From contig NZ_JAJQQP010000012.1 in assembly GCF_028994805.1 (NCBI RefSeq), forward strand, positions 1 through 64,000: a stretch of DNA of 64,000 bases, written 5' to 3'. The stretch is from Promicromonospora iranensis (lineage in GTDB: Bacteria; Actinomycetota; Actinomycetes; Actinomycetales; Cellulomonadaceae). The translations under genes were made by a program, and so were the position numbers. The notes beneath the pieces are model-generated. The model ran no database searches, was not told where the DNA came from, and saw only the letters and a program-made list of their open reading frames with translations. Positions within the stretch are counted from its first letter, which is position 1; each line of letters starts with the position of its first letter. Shown piece by piece: positions 10,167-18,146 of this stretch.

Positions 10167-10607
10167 CTACGGGCGGGGTTGGGCGTAGCGGTCTACCGTT
10201 CCCGTGCGGGACGCCTCTACCGGGACGGACAGCGGCACCCAGCCGCGCACCACGTCGGGCAGCAGGGGCAGGGGCACCTCGACCCGCACGACGGCCCCCA
10301 CCGCACCGCCCGGCGTCAGGCACGGGGACGTGGAGCACTCCAGGCTGAGCGCGCCGTTGTCGCGGGCGAAGCCTTGATCAGTCAGGGCGATCCCGACAGC
10401 TGCGTCGGCCCGCGCCGCGCCCGCCGCCGACGACTCGGCGGTCACCATCGCGCGGACGGCGTCCCGGGCCGCGCCCTCGGCCGCGAAGGCGCCCGCCTGG
10501 ACCCGGCCGAGCGTCACCACGAGGTAGACCAGGGGGATCAGCAGGATCAGCGAGACACCAAGAAACTCGACCATGGCGGAACCGCGCTCCCGCTCCCCCG
10601 GTCTCAT
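10167..10607 (-). CDS. TadE-like pilus assembly protein (second copy)
   Basis: A 146-residue TadE-like protein. After a short basic start (MRPGERERGSAMVEFLGVS) comes one membrane helix, LILLIPLVYLVVTLGRVQ (about 18-38), then an extracytoplasmic domain with two cysteines (LECSTSPCL). GSAMVEF is the conserved TadE junction, resembling pseudopilin cleavage sites (Gly, then Glu at +5). Its start overlaps the end of the upstream TadE gene by 4 bp, so the two are translationally coupled. It is the last gene of the pilus row before the xylanase. Confidence 0.8.
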   Translation of the reverse strand: MRPGERERGSAMVEFLGVSLILLIPLVYLVVTLGRVQAGAFAAEGAARDAVRAMVTAESSAAGAARADAAVGIALTDQGFARDNGALSLECSTSPCLTPGGAVGAVVRVEVPLPLLPDVVRGWVPLSVPVEASRTGTVDRYAQPRP

Positions 10608-10987
10608 GGCACCTCCTCCAGGGCGCGGCCCCGCACCGTCAGCACCCCGCCCGGCCCGAGGAGCCCGACGACGGGAAGCGGCGTGCGCACGGTCACCTCG
10701 GTCACCGCCGCTCCGTCGACGGTGGCGCGGCCTGCGGTGACGTCCCGGGCGTAGTCCCCCGTCAGGGCACCGGCCAGGAGCGCACGCGTGCGCGCCACGC
10801 CGTCCGCCGGCCCGCGGTCGGCGCGGGCCGCCACGCGGGCGCCCTCGGCCGCCGCGTCGGTGGCCAGGGACCGCACGTGGACCGCGAGCGCCACCTGGAC
10901 GACGCCGAGCAGCAGCGCGAGGACCAGCACGGACACCAGGAGGAACTCGACCGCGGCGGAGCCGTGCTCCGACCGGCCCGGGCTCAC
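10604..10987 (-). CDS. TadE-like pilus assembly protein (first copy)
   Basis: A 127-residue TadE-like protein: MSPGRSEHGSAAVEFLLVSV, then a membrane helix (about 18-38) and a small external domain. The conserved GSAAVEF matches its neighbour, but the two external domains differ. TadE-type minor pilins are processed by prepilin peptidase and assist Flp pilus assembly; no peptidase gene is present in the window. Start overlaps the DUF4244 gene end by 4 bp. Confidence 0.8.
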   Translation of the reverse strand: MSPGRSEHGSAAVEFLLVSVLVLALLLGVVQVALAVHVRSLATDAAAEGARVAARADRGPADGVARTRALLAGALTGDYARDVTAGRATVDGAAVTEVTVRTPLPVVGLLGPGGVLTVRGRALEEVP

Positions 10988-11184
10988 CCCTGGCCCGTGA
11001 CGCTGCTGATCGCCTGCCGGAACGCGTTCTCCAGCAGCGGGCCGGCGACGGCCCAGAGAGCGACCACCAGCCCCGCCGTCATCAACGTGACGAGCACCCA
11101 GCCCGGCACGTCGCCGCGTTCGCCGTCCTGCTCGTCGTGGTGCTCGTTGCCCAGCTCGTTGTCCAGCTCGTAGTCGTCGCGCAT
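10984..11184 (-). CDS. Flp-pilin-like DUF4244 protein
   Basis: A 66-residue protein with an acidic N-terminus (MRDDYELDNELGNEHHDEQD) and one C-terminal membrane helix (VLVTLMTAGLVVALWAVAG). This is the DUF4244 type found at the pilin position of actinobacterial Tad loci (Rv3656c in M. tuberculosis). ATG 11184 is chosen over an upstream start at 11223 because AAAGGAAG lies 7 nt before it. It may be the major structural pilin, which is inference. Confidence 0.8.
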   Translation of the reverse strand: MRDDYELDNELGNEHHDEQDGERGDVPGWVLVTLMTAGLVVALWAVAGPLLENAFRQAISSVTGQG

Positions 11185-11224
11185 GGCGCTTCCTTTCGTC
11201 GGCCGACCCGTTCGCAGAGTCATG

Positions 11225-12142
11225 TCAGAGCCCGATCCGGAGGGTGGCCAGGCTGGGGAAAACGGCGAAGACGACGGTCACCGGGAGCACGAGGAACACG
11301 ACGGGGACCATCATCAGGATCTCCTTGCGTCCGCCCGCCTCCAGGAGGGCGCGACGGCCGGCCTCACGGACGTCGTGCGCCTGGTGGCGCAGGACGTCCG
11401 CCAGGGGCGTGCCACGCTCCAGTGCGACGACCACGCCCTCGGCGAACCGTGACAGGGGCGGTAGGCCCGACCGGTCGGCGAGCGCCGTGAGCGCGGTGGT
11501 CACGGGCGCGCCGGCGCGGACGTCGGCGACCATGCGCCGGATCTCCCCGGCCAGCTCGCCGCGGGCGGTCGAGGCCACTCGTTCCAGGGCGGCGGGCGGG
11601 CTCTCCCCCGCGGCGACGGCCAGCGCGAGCAGCTCGGCGATGGTCGGCAGCTCGGCCAGCAGCCGTTCCTCGCGCCGCCGGACCCGCACCGTGAGGGCCT
11701 GGTCGCAGGCCACGTACCCGCACGCGCCTGCCACGACGACGAGCGCCACCAGCGGCACCGCCGCCGCGCCGCGGGTCGCCGCGAGCAGCAGCGCGAGCCC
11801 GAGCCCGGTCGCCAGCCCGGTCACCGTCCACACGACCTGCCGTGCCCGGAAGTGGTCCACCGACTCGGCGGAACCTGCCCGGTCGAGCCGTCGCCGTACC
11901 TCGTCGCGGGGTGAGCCGAAGCGTTCGAGGCGCGCGCCGACGTCGTGCAGGCCGAGCAGGCGGACGACCGCAGAGGTGCGGCTGACCTCCCGCAGGAGCG
12001 TCGAGGTGGCGTCGCGCGGCCGGAGGTACGGTGCGAGCCGTTCGTCGAGGGTGACGGCGCGCGACCGCAGGCGGGCGAGCACGATCAGGAGACCCAGCGC
12101 GACGCCGAGGCCGGCGAGCGCGCCCGTCGCCCAGCCCGTCAC
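11225..12142 (-). CDS. tadC: Tad pilus inner-membrane protein TadC
   Basis: A 305-residue type II secretion F-domain protein with helices near both ends (VTGWATGALAGLGVALGLLIVL and KEILMMVPVVFLVLPVTVVF) and two in the middle. The F domain (about 155-290) has LPTIAELLALAVAAGESPPA and RFAEGVVVALERGTPLADVL. GTG 12142 overlaps the upstream tadB stop by 4 bp (GTGA). With TadB it forms the membrane platform of the pilus motor. Confidence 0.85.
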   Translation of the reverse strand: MTGWATGALAGLGVALGLLIVLARLRSRAVTLDERLAPYLRPRDATSTLLREVSRTSAVVRLLGLHDVGARLERFGSPRDEVRRRLDRAGSAESVDHFRARQVVWTVTGLATGLGLALLLAATRGAAAVPLVALVVVAGACGYVACDQALTVRVRRREERLLAELPTIAELLALAVAAGESPPAALERVASTARGELAGEIRRMVADVRAGAPVTTALTALADRSGLPPLSRFAEGVVVALERGTPLADVLRHQAHDVREAGRRALLEAGGRKEILMMVPVVFLVLPVTVVFAVFPSLATLRIGL

Positions 12143-12996
12143 CGCAGCACCCTGCGCTCGGCGGGCAGCCGGCCGATCCGCAGCATCATCCGGTAGGCGA
12201 CCACCGCGCAGAGGCCGCCGACGACCAGCACCGCGACGCCGGCGGGCGAGTCGTAGGCGCGAGCCGTCTCCGGCCGGGTGGAGAGCAGGGCGAGCACCAC
12301 CCACGGCCCGGCGACGGCGACCCGGGCGCCGTTCACCGTCCAGCTCTGGCGTGCCTCCAGCTCGCCACGAGTGGCGGCGTCCTCCCGGAGGAACCCGCTG
12401 AGCGTGCGCAGCAGCCGGCCCAGGTCCTGCCCACCGACCTCGCGGGTGAGGCGCAGGGCCTCGACGATGCGGTCGGCCACCGGGTCGGCGAGGCGTTCCT
12501 TGAGCGCGTCGAGCGCGTCCCCGAACCGGCCGCTCGCCCGGTAGTCGTGGGCGAAGCGCCCGAACTGCTCCCGCAGCTCCACCGGGCCGCGGTGCCCGAG
12601 CTGGGCGACGGCCTCCGGCAGGGACAGCCCCGCCCGCACCCCGGAGGCGAGGTGGTCCACCACCTCTGGCCACACCTCCCGCAGTGCACGACGGCGGTGG
12701 CGCGCCCGTGCCCGGACCAGCACGACGGGGCCGGGCGCCGTCAGGACGGCGAAGCACGCGGCGATGGCGGGCGAACGGGTCAGGGCGAGCCCGAGCAGCA
12801 GCGTCACGAGACCGAGCGCCGCGCAGGCACCGACGAGCATCGCCGGCGTGACCGACGGCGCGCCGGCCTGGGTCAGGAGGTCCCGGGTCCGCAGGTGCCA
12901 GGTGACCCGGCCCGCGGGGCGAGGGGCCGGGGCCCAGAACGACCACCAGACGCAGAACAGCCCGGCGCCCAGGAGCAGCCCCACCACGACGCCCAT
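12139..12996 (-). CDS. tadB: Tad pilus inner-membrane protein TadB
   Basis: A 285-residue platform protein. Helices at about 1-20, 55-95 (two) and 225-275 (two) surround a cytoplasmic F domain with VWPEVVDHLASGVRAGLSLPEAV and REVGGQDLGRLLRTLSGFLR. The start abuts the tadA stop and its end overlaps tadC by 4 bp, so the operon is translated in series. Actinobacterial TadB/TadC are shorter than the proteobacterial forms; these lengths fit. Confidence 0.85.
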   Translation of the reverse strand: MGVVVGLLLGAGLFCVWWSFWAPAPRPAGRVTWHLRTRDLLTQAGAPSVTPAMLVGACAALGLVTLLLGLALTRSPAIAACFAVLTAPGPVVLVRARARHRRRALREVWPEVVDHLASGVRAGLSLPEAVAQLGHRGPVELREQFGRFAHDYRASGRFGDALDALKERLADPVADRIVEALRLTREVGGQDLGRLLRTLSGFLREDAATRGELEARQSWTVNGARVAVAGPWVVLALLSTRPETARAYDSPAGVAVLVVGGLCAVVAYRMMLRIGRLPAERRVLR

Positions 12997-14351
12997 CAGC
13001 GTGCCGCCCAGGGGCCCGCGCCCGCCCGGTGGCCCAGGCCCGTGCGGGTGCCGGCACCTGCCCAGGGCCCGGCGGCCATACCGGCCCCAGGACCGGTCGC
13101 TGCCGCCCGCTGGTCCGCGAGCAGCGCCCGTACGTCGAACCCGGCACGCGCGAACCGGTCCTCGCCGGGCGGCATGCCGTCACCGCGCCGCAGGTCGCCG
13201 TCGGCGTCCCGGTCGAAGAGCCCCGCCGTCTCGATGCGGCCCTCCTCGATGCGCCCGGTGACCGCGACGATCTCGCGCACCTGCCGCCGGACCACGCCGT
13301 CCGCGGCACGGCTCAGGCCGAGGTGCACCACGAGGTCCACCGCCGAGGCGACGGTGGGCACCACGAACCGGTCCGACACGTTCTCCCCCGCGAGCAGCGG
13401 AAGCGTCGTCATCTTCGCGACGGCCTCGCGCGCCGTGTTGGCGTGCAGCGTGCACATCCCGGGGATGCCGCTGTTGAGCGCGACGAGCAGGTCGAACGCC
13501 TCCGCCTCCCGCACCTCGCCGATCACTATCCGGTCCGGGCGCATCCGCAGCGCCTCCTTGACCAGGCGCCGCAGCGGCACCTCCCCGGTACCTTCGAGGC
13601 TCGCCGGGCGCGTCTGCAGCGCCACGTGGTCACGGACCGGGAGGCGCAGCTCCCAGACCTCCTCGGCCGAGATGACCCGCTCGGACCCGGGGATCGACCC
13701 CGCCAGGGCGTTCAGCATCGTCGTCTTGCCCGCCTGGGTCTGGCCCGACACCAGCACGTTGAGCCCGGCCCGCACCGCGGCGTCGAGGAACGTCGCGGCC
13801 TGCCCGGTCAGGGACCCGAGGCGGACCATGTCGGCCAGCGAGTGGGCCCGCACGACATGCTTGCGGATGTTCACGGCGAAGTGCGCACGTGTGATGTCGG
13901 GGATCACGACATGAAGGCGTTCCCCGCCCGGCAGCCGCGCGTCCACGAACGGGCTCGACAGGTCGAGCCGCCGCCCGGACGTCTTGAGCATCCGCTCCAC
14001 CAGGTCACGGACCTGCTCGGTGGTCAGCACCGTGCTGGTCAGCTCCGGGACCCCGCGCCGCGCGACGTACACGTGGGTGGGGGCGTTGAGCCAGACCTCC
14101 TCGATCTCCGGGTCGTCGAGGTAGGGCTGCAGCGGGCCGAACCCGCCGACGGCGTCGGTCACCGTCCGGGCCGCGGCCTCGGGGTCGGCGAGGGGCGGCA
14201 CCACGCCGACGCTCGCCCGGGCCGCGTAGTCACCCACCGCATCGGTGACGAGGCTCGACAGCCCCGCCCGGTCACCAATCGGGTCCAACCCCTTGCGCCG
14301 CACCAGCTCGCGCACCTCGTTCTCGAGGATGCGCGCCCCCTCTTCGCCCAT
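12996..14351 (-). CDS. tadA: Tad pilus ATPase TadA/CpaF
   Basis: A 451-residue cytoplasmic hexameric ATPase that powers Flp pilus assembly. It has GFGPLQPYLDDPEIEEVWLN, the arginine-rich region MLKTSGRRLDLSSPFVDARL, Walker A GQTQAGKT at 203-210, and Walker B/His boxes in RMRPDRIVIGEVREAEAFDLL and CTLHANTAREAV. ATG 14351 is preferred; a TTG at 14381 and one at 14414 are alternatives inside the DnaA-box region. The last 40 residues are a Gly/Ala/Pro-rich tail (GAGMAAGPWAGAG). No TadZ/Ssd gene precedes it, unlike the M. tuberculosis locus. Confidence 0.9.
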   Translation of the reverse strand: MGEEGARILENEVRELVRRKGLDPIGDRAGLSSLVTDAVGDYAARASVGVVPPLADPEAAARTVTDAVGGFGPLQPYLDDPEIEEVWLNAPTHVYVARRGVPELTSTVLTTEQVRDLVERMLKTSGRRLDLSSPFVDARLPGGERLHVVIPDITRAHFAVNIRKHVVRAHSLADMVRLGSLTGQAATFLDAAVRAGLNVLVSGQTQAGKTTMLNALAGSIPGSERVISAEEVWELRLPVRDHVALQTRPASLEGTGEVPLRRLVKEALRMRPDRIVIGEVREAEAFDLLVALNSGIPGMCTLHANTAREAVAKMTTLPLLAGENVSDRFVVPTVASAVDLVVHLGLSRAADGVVRRQVREIVAVTGRIEEGRIETAGLFDRDADGDLRRGDGMPPGEDRFARAGFDVRALLADQRAAATGPGAGMAAGPWAGAGTRTGLGHRAGAGPWAAR

Positions 14352-14395
14352 GGCCGACAACGCTAGAGCCAAATGTTCACCTTCGCCCGGCGCCC

Positions 14396-14453
14396 TGTGG
14401 ATAACTTTCCTCAAAGCCCGGAGTTATCCACCACATCCACAGGGTTGTCCACA
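14396..14453. promoter_or_regulatory. Cluster of DnaA-box-like 9-mers upstream of tadA
   Basis: TTATCCACA on the minus strand (14404-14396), TTATCCACC on plus (14424-14432), ACATCCACA on plus (14433-14441) and TTGTCCACA on plus (14445-14453). The first is the classical DnaA box and the last the actinobacterial form. The first two sit in an inverted repeat, GTGGATAACT at 14397-14406 and AGTTATCCAC at 14422-14431. No dnaA, dnaN, gyr or rpmH genes are nearby, so this is not oriC by context; a DnaA-controlled promoter or a DnaA-titrating site are alternatives. Confidence 0.6.
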
Positions 14454-14512
14454 AACGCGCAGGTAAAGAGGGTTGTCCGGCATGCCAGAGATGAACCCGG
14501 GGTGGACGGGCG

Positions 14513-15778
14513 ATGGATATCGTCGTCCCCATGAGCTCCCTCTCTTCACCCGGCCGCGGCCGGGACCGCTGGCAGGACGCCGCGAGCGCGGCGGGCCTCC
14601 TCGCCGACGACGGCACCGTCGCCGCGACGATCTTCGCCGAGATGTCCGCCCTGGCCGCCCGCACCGGCGCGATCAACCTCGGCCAGGGTTTTCCCGACGT
14701 CGACGGTCCCGAGTACGTCAAGCAGGCGGCGATCCGGGCGATCGAGGAGGGTCGCAACCAGTACGCACCGGGTGACGGCGTGCCGGAGCTGCGCACCGCG
14801 ATCGCGGACCACCAGGAGCGGCACTACGGGCTGGACGTGGATCCCGACACCGAGGTGCTGGTGACCACCGGCGCCACGGAGGCGCTGGCCGCCTCCATCC
14901 TCGCGCTGACCCGGCCTGGGGACGAGGTGCTCACGCTGGAGCCGTTCTACGACTCGCACGCGGCCTCGATCGGCATGTCCGGTGCCACGCACGTCACCGC
15001 TCCCCTGGTCCCCGGGCCGGACGGCTTCCGGCTCGACGTCGAGGCTCTCCGGGCCGCCGCCACCCCGCGGCTGCGGATGATCGTGCTCAACTCACCGCAC
15101 AACCCGACCGGTGCGGTGCTCACCCGCGACGAGCTGGACGCCGTCGCCGCGGTGGCCAGGGAGCGCGACGCGATCGTCGTGACCGACGAGGTCTACGAGC
15201 ACCTCACGTTCGGCGCCGAGCACATCCCGATGGCCACGCTGCCCGGCATGGCCGAGCGGACGCTGACCATCTCGTCGTCGGGCAAGACGTTCTCGTTCAC
15301 GGGCTGGAAGGTGGGCTGGCTGCATGGCCCGGCCGACCTGGTCACCGCGGTGCGCACCGTCAAGCAGTTCCTCACGTACACGTCCGGAGCGCCGTTCCAG
15401 CCCGCCATCGCGCAGGCCCTGGCCGACGACGACACCCCGCACGCGCTCGCCGCATCCCTCGCCGGCCGACGCGACCTCCTGTGTGCCGGCCTGGAGGCGG
15501 CGGGCTTCACGGTGAACCGCCCGGCGGGCACGTACTTCGTGATGGCCGACGCGTCGGGGCTGCTCGGGCGCGTCGGGCTGCGCGACGGCGTCGAGCTGTG
15601 CCGGCGGCTGCCCGAGCTGGCCGGTGTGGTGGCGATCCCGGCGGCGGCGTTCTGCCGCGCCGGTTCCCCGACGGCGCAGGCGCTGGCGTCGCACGTGAGA
15701 TTTACCTTCGTCAAGCAGGAGGCCGTCCTGCGCGAGGGGGCGACCCGCCTGGCCCGCCTGGGGGTGCCGCTGAGCTGA
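14513..15778 (+). CDS. PLP aminotransferase, DapC-like
   Basis: A 421-residue fold-type I aminotransferase resembling M. tuberculosis Rv0858c (DapC, N-succinyldiaminopimelate aminotransferase in lysine/diaminopimelate synthesis). Shared signatures are TIFAEMSALAARTGAINLGQ, FPDVDGPEYVKQAA, NSPHNPTGAVLT, VVTDEVYEHL and SSSGKTFSFTGWKVGW, with Lys258 as the PLP-binding lysine. An alternative is a methionine or kynurenine aminotransferase of the same subgroup. ATG 14513 has GGTGGA 6 nt upstream; ATG 14531 is also possible. It diverges from tadA across the DnaA-box cluster. Confidence 0.82.
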   Translation: MDIVVPMSSLSSPGRGRDRWQDAASAAGLLADDGTVAATIFAEMSALAARTGAINLGQGFPDVDGPEYVKQAAIRAIEEGRNQYAPGDGVPELRTAIADHQERHYGLDVDPDTEVLVTTGATEALAASILALTRPGDEVLTLEPFYDSHAASIGMSGATHVTAPLVPGPDGFRLDVEALRAAATPRLRMIVLNSPHNPTGAVLTRDELDAVAAVARERDAIVVTDEVYEHLTFGAEHIPMATLPGMAERTLTISSSGKTFSFTGWKVGWLHGPADLVTAVRTVKQFLTYTSGAPFQPAIAQALADDDTPHALAASLAGRRDLLCAGLEAAGFTVNRPAGTYFVMADASGLLGRVGLRDGVELCRRLPELAGVVAIPAAAFCRAGSPTAQALASHVRFTFVKQEAVLREGATRLARLGVPLS

Positions 15779-15794
15779 TCCGTCCGCTCCGGGC

Positions 15795-16412
15795 CTAGCC
15801 CGCGAGCAGCGAGACCGCCACGGCCAGCATGATCAGCGCGATCACGCCGTCGACCACCCGCCACGCACCGGGGCGCCGCAGTACCGGTGCGAGCAGGCGC
15901 GCGCCGTAGCCCAGGGCGGCGAACCAGGCGACGCTGGAGACCATCGCGCCGGCCGTGAACAGCCAGCGGGCGTCGCCGTAGGTCACGGCGACCGAGCCCT
16001 GCAGCATCACCGTGTCGAGGTACACGTGCGGGTTCAGCCAGGTCAGCGCGAGCGTCGTGAGGACCACCGGCTTGAGGCGCCGGCCGGGACTGTCGCCCAG
16101 CGCGCCATCCTCGGCGGCGGCGAGCCTCGTGTCGCCGCGCACGGCCCGCCAGGCGGCCATGGCCCCGTACCCGAGCACGACGGCGGCGCCCAGCCAGCGC
16201 ATCACCACCACGGCGTCGGGCCACCGCTCCACGAGCGGCCCGAACCCGGCGCCGCCAGCCGCGTAGAGCACGGCGTCGGACGTCGCGCAGATCGCCGCGA
16301 CGACGCCCACGTGCTCGCGCCGCAGGCCCTGGCGCAGCACGAACGCGTTCTGGGCTCCGATGGCGACGATGAGCGAGAGGCCGAATCCGAGTCCGGCGAG
16401 CAGGGCGAGCAT
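15795..16412 (-). CDS. lysE: LysE/ArgO family amino acid exporter (copy 1)
   Basis: A 205-residue inner-membrane exporter of basic amino acids with about six helices. Family signatures: GFGLSLIVAIGAQNAFVLRQ near the N-terminus and LTWLNPHVYLDTVML in the middle. The segment between helices 3 and 4 carries a 20-residue charged loop. It diverges from the lysG-type regulator over a 71-bp gap, the classic lysE-lysG layout of Corynebacterium. TAGCGT lies 6 nt before the ATG, indicating a leaderless mRNA. Confidence 0.92.
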   Translation of the reverse strand: MLALLAGLGFGLSLIVAIGAQNAFVLRQGLRREHVGVVAAICATSDAVLYAAGGAGFGPLVERWPDAVVVMRWLGAAVVLGYGAMAAWRAVRGDTRLAAAEDGALGDSPGRRLKPVVLTTLALTWLNPHVYLDTVMLQGSVAVTYGDARWLFTAGAMVSSVAWFAALGYGARLLAPVLRRPGAWRVVDGVIALIMLAVAVSLLAG

Positions 16413-16418
16413 GCCTTC

Positions 16419-16424
16419 ACGCTA
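16419..16424 (-). promoter_or_regulatory. -10 element of lysE copy 1 (leaderless)
   Basis: TAGCGT on the minus strand, 6 nt before ATG 16412. The divergent regulator's binding site should lie in the remaining 60 bp. Confidence 0.5.
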
Positions 16425-16483
16425 GGCAGGCCGGGCCCTGAAGACCAGTTCATGTTTCTGAGGCAGCCTTAGCAAAACTGAAG

Positions 16484-17428
16484 ATGAGCGAGACTGGTGG
16501 GATGCGATGGGATTCCCGCCAGCTCGAAGCCCTGGCCGCCGTGGTTGCCGAGGGCTCGTTCGACGCCGCGGCCCGGGCCCTGCACGTGACGCCGTCGGCC
16601 GTCAGCCAGCGCATCCGGGCGCTGGAGAACGCGGCGGGCAGCGTGCTGGTGCGGCGCGCCCGGCCGGTGGTCGCCACGACGTCAGGCCAGGCGCTCCTGC
16701 GCCTCGCCCGGCAGACGGAGCTGCTCGGCGCGGAGGTCGCGGCGGAGCTGGGCGCCGACGATGAGCGCCCCGGCGGGCAGGAGACCGACAGCGGCAGGCC
16801 GGACACCCTCGTGACGGTGCCTCTCGCGGTCAGCGCCGACTCCCTGGCCACCTGGGTGCTGGCCGCCCTCGCCCAGGTCGACGGAGTCACCTTCGACCTG
16901 CACCGGGCCGACGACAGCCGCACCGCCGACCTGCTCCGCGAAGGCGTCGTGATGGCGGCCGTCACCTCGCAGACCGCGCAGGTGCAGGGTTGCCGCAGCA
17001 CACCGCTCGGCATCATGCGCTACCGCCCGGCATGCACGCGCGCCTTCGCACGGCGCTGGTTCCCCCACGGACCGACGCGGGAAGCACTCGACGCTGCGCC
17101 CGTCGTCGTCTTCGACCGGACCGACGACCTCCAGGACAGGTATCTGCGTGAGCGTGCGCCCGACGCCAGACCGCCGCGGCACCACGTGCCGAGCACCGTC
17201 GAGTACGAGGAGACCATCCGCCTCGGGCTCGGCTGGGGCATGCTGCTGGACCGGCCGACCATCGGCGGGCTGCACGACGGCACCGGCGGCGGGATCACCC
17301 TCCTCGAGCCCGACGCCGTCCTCGACATCCCGCTTCACCTGCAGCAGTGGAAGCTGCGCTCCACCGTGCTGGACAGGGTCACCGCAGCGCTGCGAAAAGA
17401 AGCAACACGGGAACTGCTTCCGGCGTGA
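16484..17428 (+). CDS. lysG: LysG/ArgP-type LysR-family regulator
   Basis: A 314-residue transcription factor. The winged HTH occupies about 7-65 (WDSRQLEALAAVVAEGSFDA, HVTPSAVSQRIRALE), followed by an effector-binding domain. LysG-type proteins activate a divergent lysE when lysine or arginine is high. Start ATG 16484; ATG 16502 (MRWDSRQ) is closer to family N-termini and also possible. A 15-residue acidic insertion (DDERPGGQETDSGRPD) follows the HTH linker helix. The gene is flanked on both sides by lysE homologues. Confidence 0.88.
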   Translation: MSETGGMRWDSRQLEALAAVVAEGSFDAAARALHVTPSAVSQRIRALENAAGSVLVRRARPVVATTSGQALLRLARQTELLGAEVAAELGADDERPGGQETDSGRPDTLVTVPLAVSADSLATWVLAALAQVDGVTFDLHRADDSRTADLLREGVVMAAVTSQTAQVQGCRSTPLGIMRYRPACTRAFARRWFPHGPTREALDAAPVVVFDRTDDLQDRYLRERAPDARPPRHHVPSTVEYEETIRLGLGWGMLLDRPTIGGLHDGTGGGITLLEPDAVLDIPLHLQQWKLRSTVLDRVTAALRKEATRELLPA

Positions 17429-17490
17429 AATAAGGACGTACCCCATCATTAACCCTGATTCAGTCCTTCCGCACTTCCAAATCATGAACC

Positions 17491-17505
17491 GGACATCCCA
17501 TGTCC
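17491..17505. promoter_or_regulatory. Palindrome over the -35 region of lysE copy 2
   Basis: GGACAT-CCC-ATGTCC, a perfect 6-bp inverted repeat, ending 7 bp before the TACCGT -10. Its position suggests an operator, possibly for the adjacent LysR-type regulator. Confidence 0.4.
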
Positions 17506-17512
17506 GACTTCT

Positions 17513-17518
17513 TACCGT
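17513..17518 (+). promoter_or_regulatory. -10 element of lysE copy 2 (leaderless)
   Basis: TACCGT, 6 nt before ATG 17525. Confidence 0.5.
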
Positions 17519-17524
17519 TCAGCC

Positions 17525-18133
17525 ATGCTCTCCGCGCTCGCCGGCATGGCTTTCGGTCTGTCGCTCATCGTCGCCATCGGGGCGCAGAACATCTTCGTTC
17601 TCCGCCAGGGCCTGCGCCGGGAGCACGTCGGGCTCGTGGCCGGCATCTGTGCCGTCAGCGACCTCGTGCTCATCTCGGCAGGGGTCGGCGGGCTGGGCAC
17701 CATGATCCAGAGCGCGCCGCTGGTCGTCGAGCTCGCCCGCTGGGCGGGTGCCGTCGTCGTTCTCGTCTACGGCGGCATGGCCGCCTACCGCGCCGTGAAA
17801 GGGCAGCGGGTGGTCATGGGGCGACACAGCGTCACGCACCGCACGGTCGGTGCGGCCGTCGCCACCACGCTCGCGCTGACCTGGCTCAACCCGCACGTCT
17901 ACCTGGACACCGTGGTGCTCGTGGGCGGGCTCGCCGCCACGCACGGCGACGACCGCTGGTGGTTCGGGCTCGGCGCCTGCATCGCCAGCACCGCCTGGTT
18001 CGTCGCGCTCGGCTACGGGGCGCGCTACCTGGCGCCGCTCCTGGAGAAGCCGGGCGCGTGGCGCGTCCTCGACAGCGTCGTCGCGGTGACCATGGTGGCC
18101 GTCGCGATCTCGCTGGTCGTCAGCGGAGCCTGA
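17525..18133 (+). CDS. LysE/ArgO family amino acid exporter (copy 2)
   Basis: A 202-residue exporter closely similar to copy 1: both begin with ALAGxxFGLSLIVAIGAQN, both have LRQGLRREHVG, and both contain LTWLNPHVYLDTV. Six predicted membrane helices. It lies downstream of the regulator on the same strand with its own promoter and palindrome, so it can be expressed independently. The duplicated exporter may have a different substrate (lysine versus arginine) or expression setting. Which of the two is the true LysE orthologue cannot be told from sequence alone. Confidence 0.92.
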   Translation: MLSALAGMAFGLSLIVAIGAQNIFVLRQGLRREHVGLVAGICAVSDLVLISAGVGGLGTMIQSAPLVVELARWAGAVVVLVYGGMAAYRAVKGQRVVMGRHSVTHRTVGAAVATTLALTWLNPHVYLDTVVLVGGLAATHGDDRWWFGLGACIASTAWFVALGYGARYLAPLLEKPGAWRVLDSVVAVTMVAVAISLVVSGA

Positions 18134-18146
18134 GCGTCAGCGGAGT

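Noticed and set aside
14396-14453. Chromosomal origin of replication
   Set aside because: DnaA boxes are dense, but dnaA, dnaN, gyrB, rpmH and an AT-rich unwinding region are absent.
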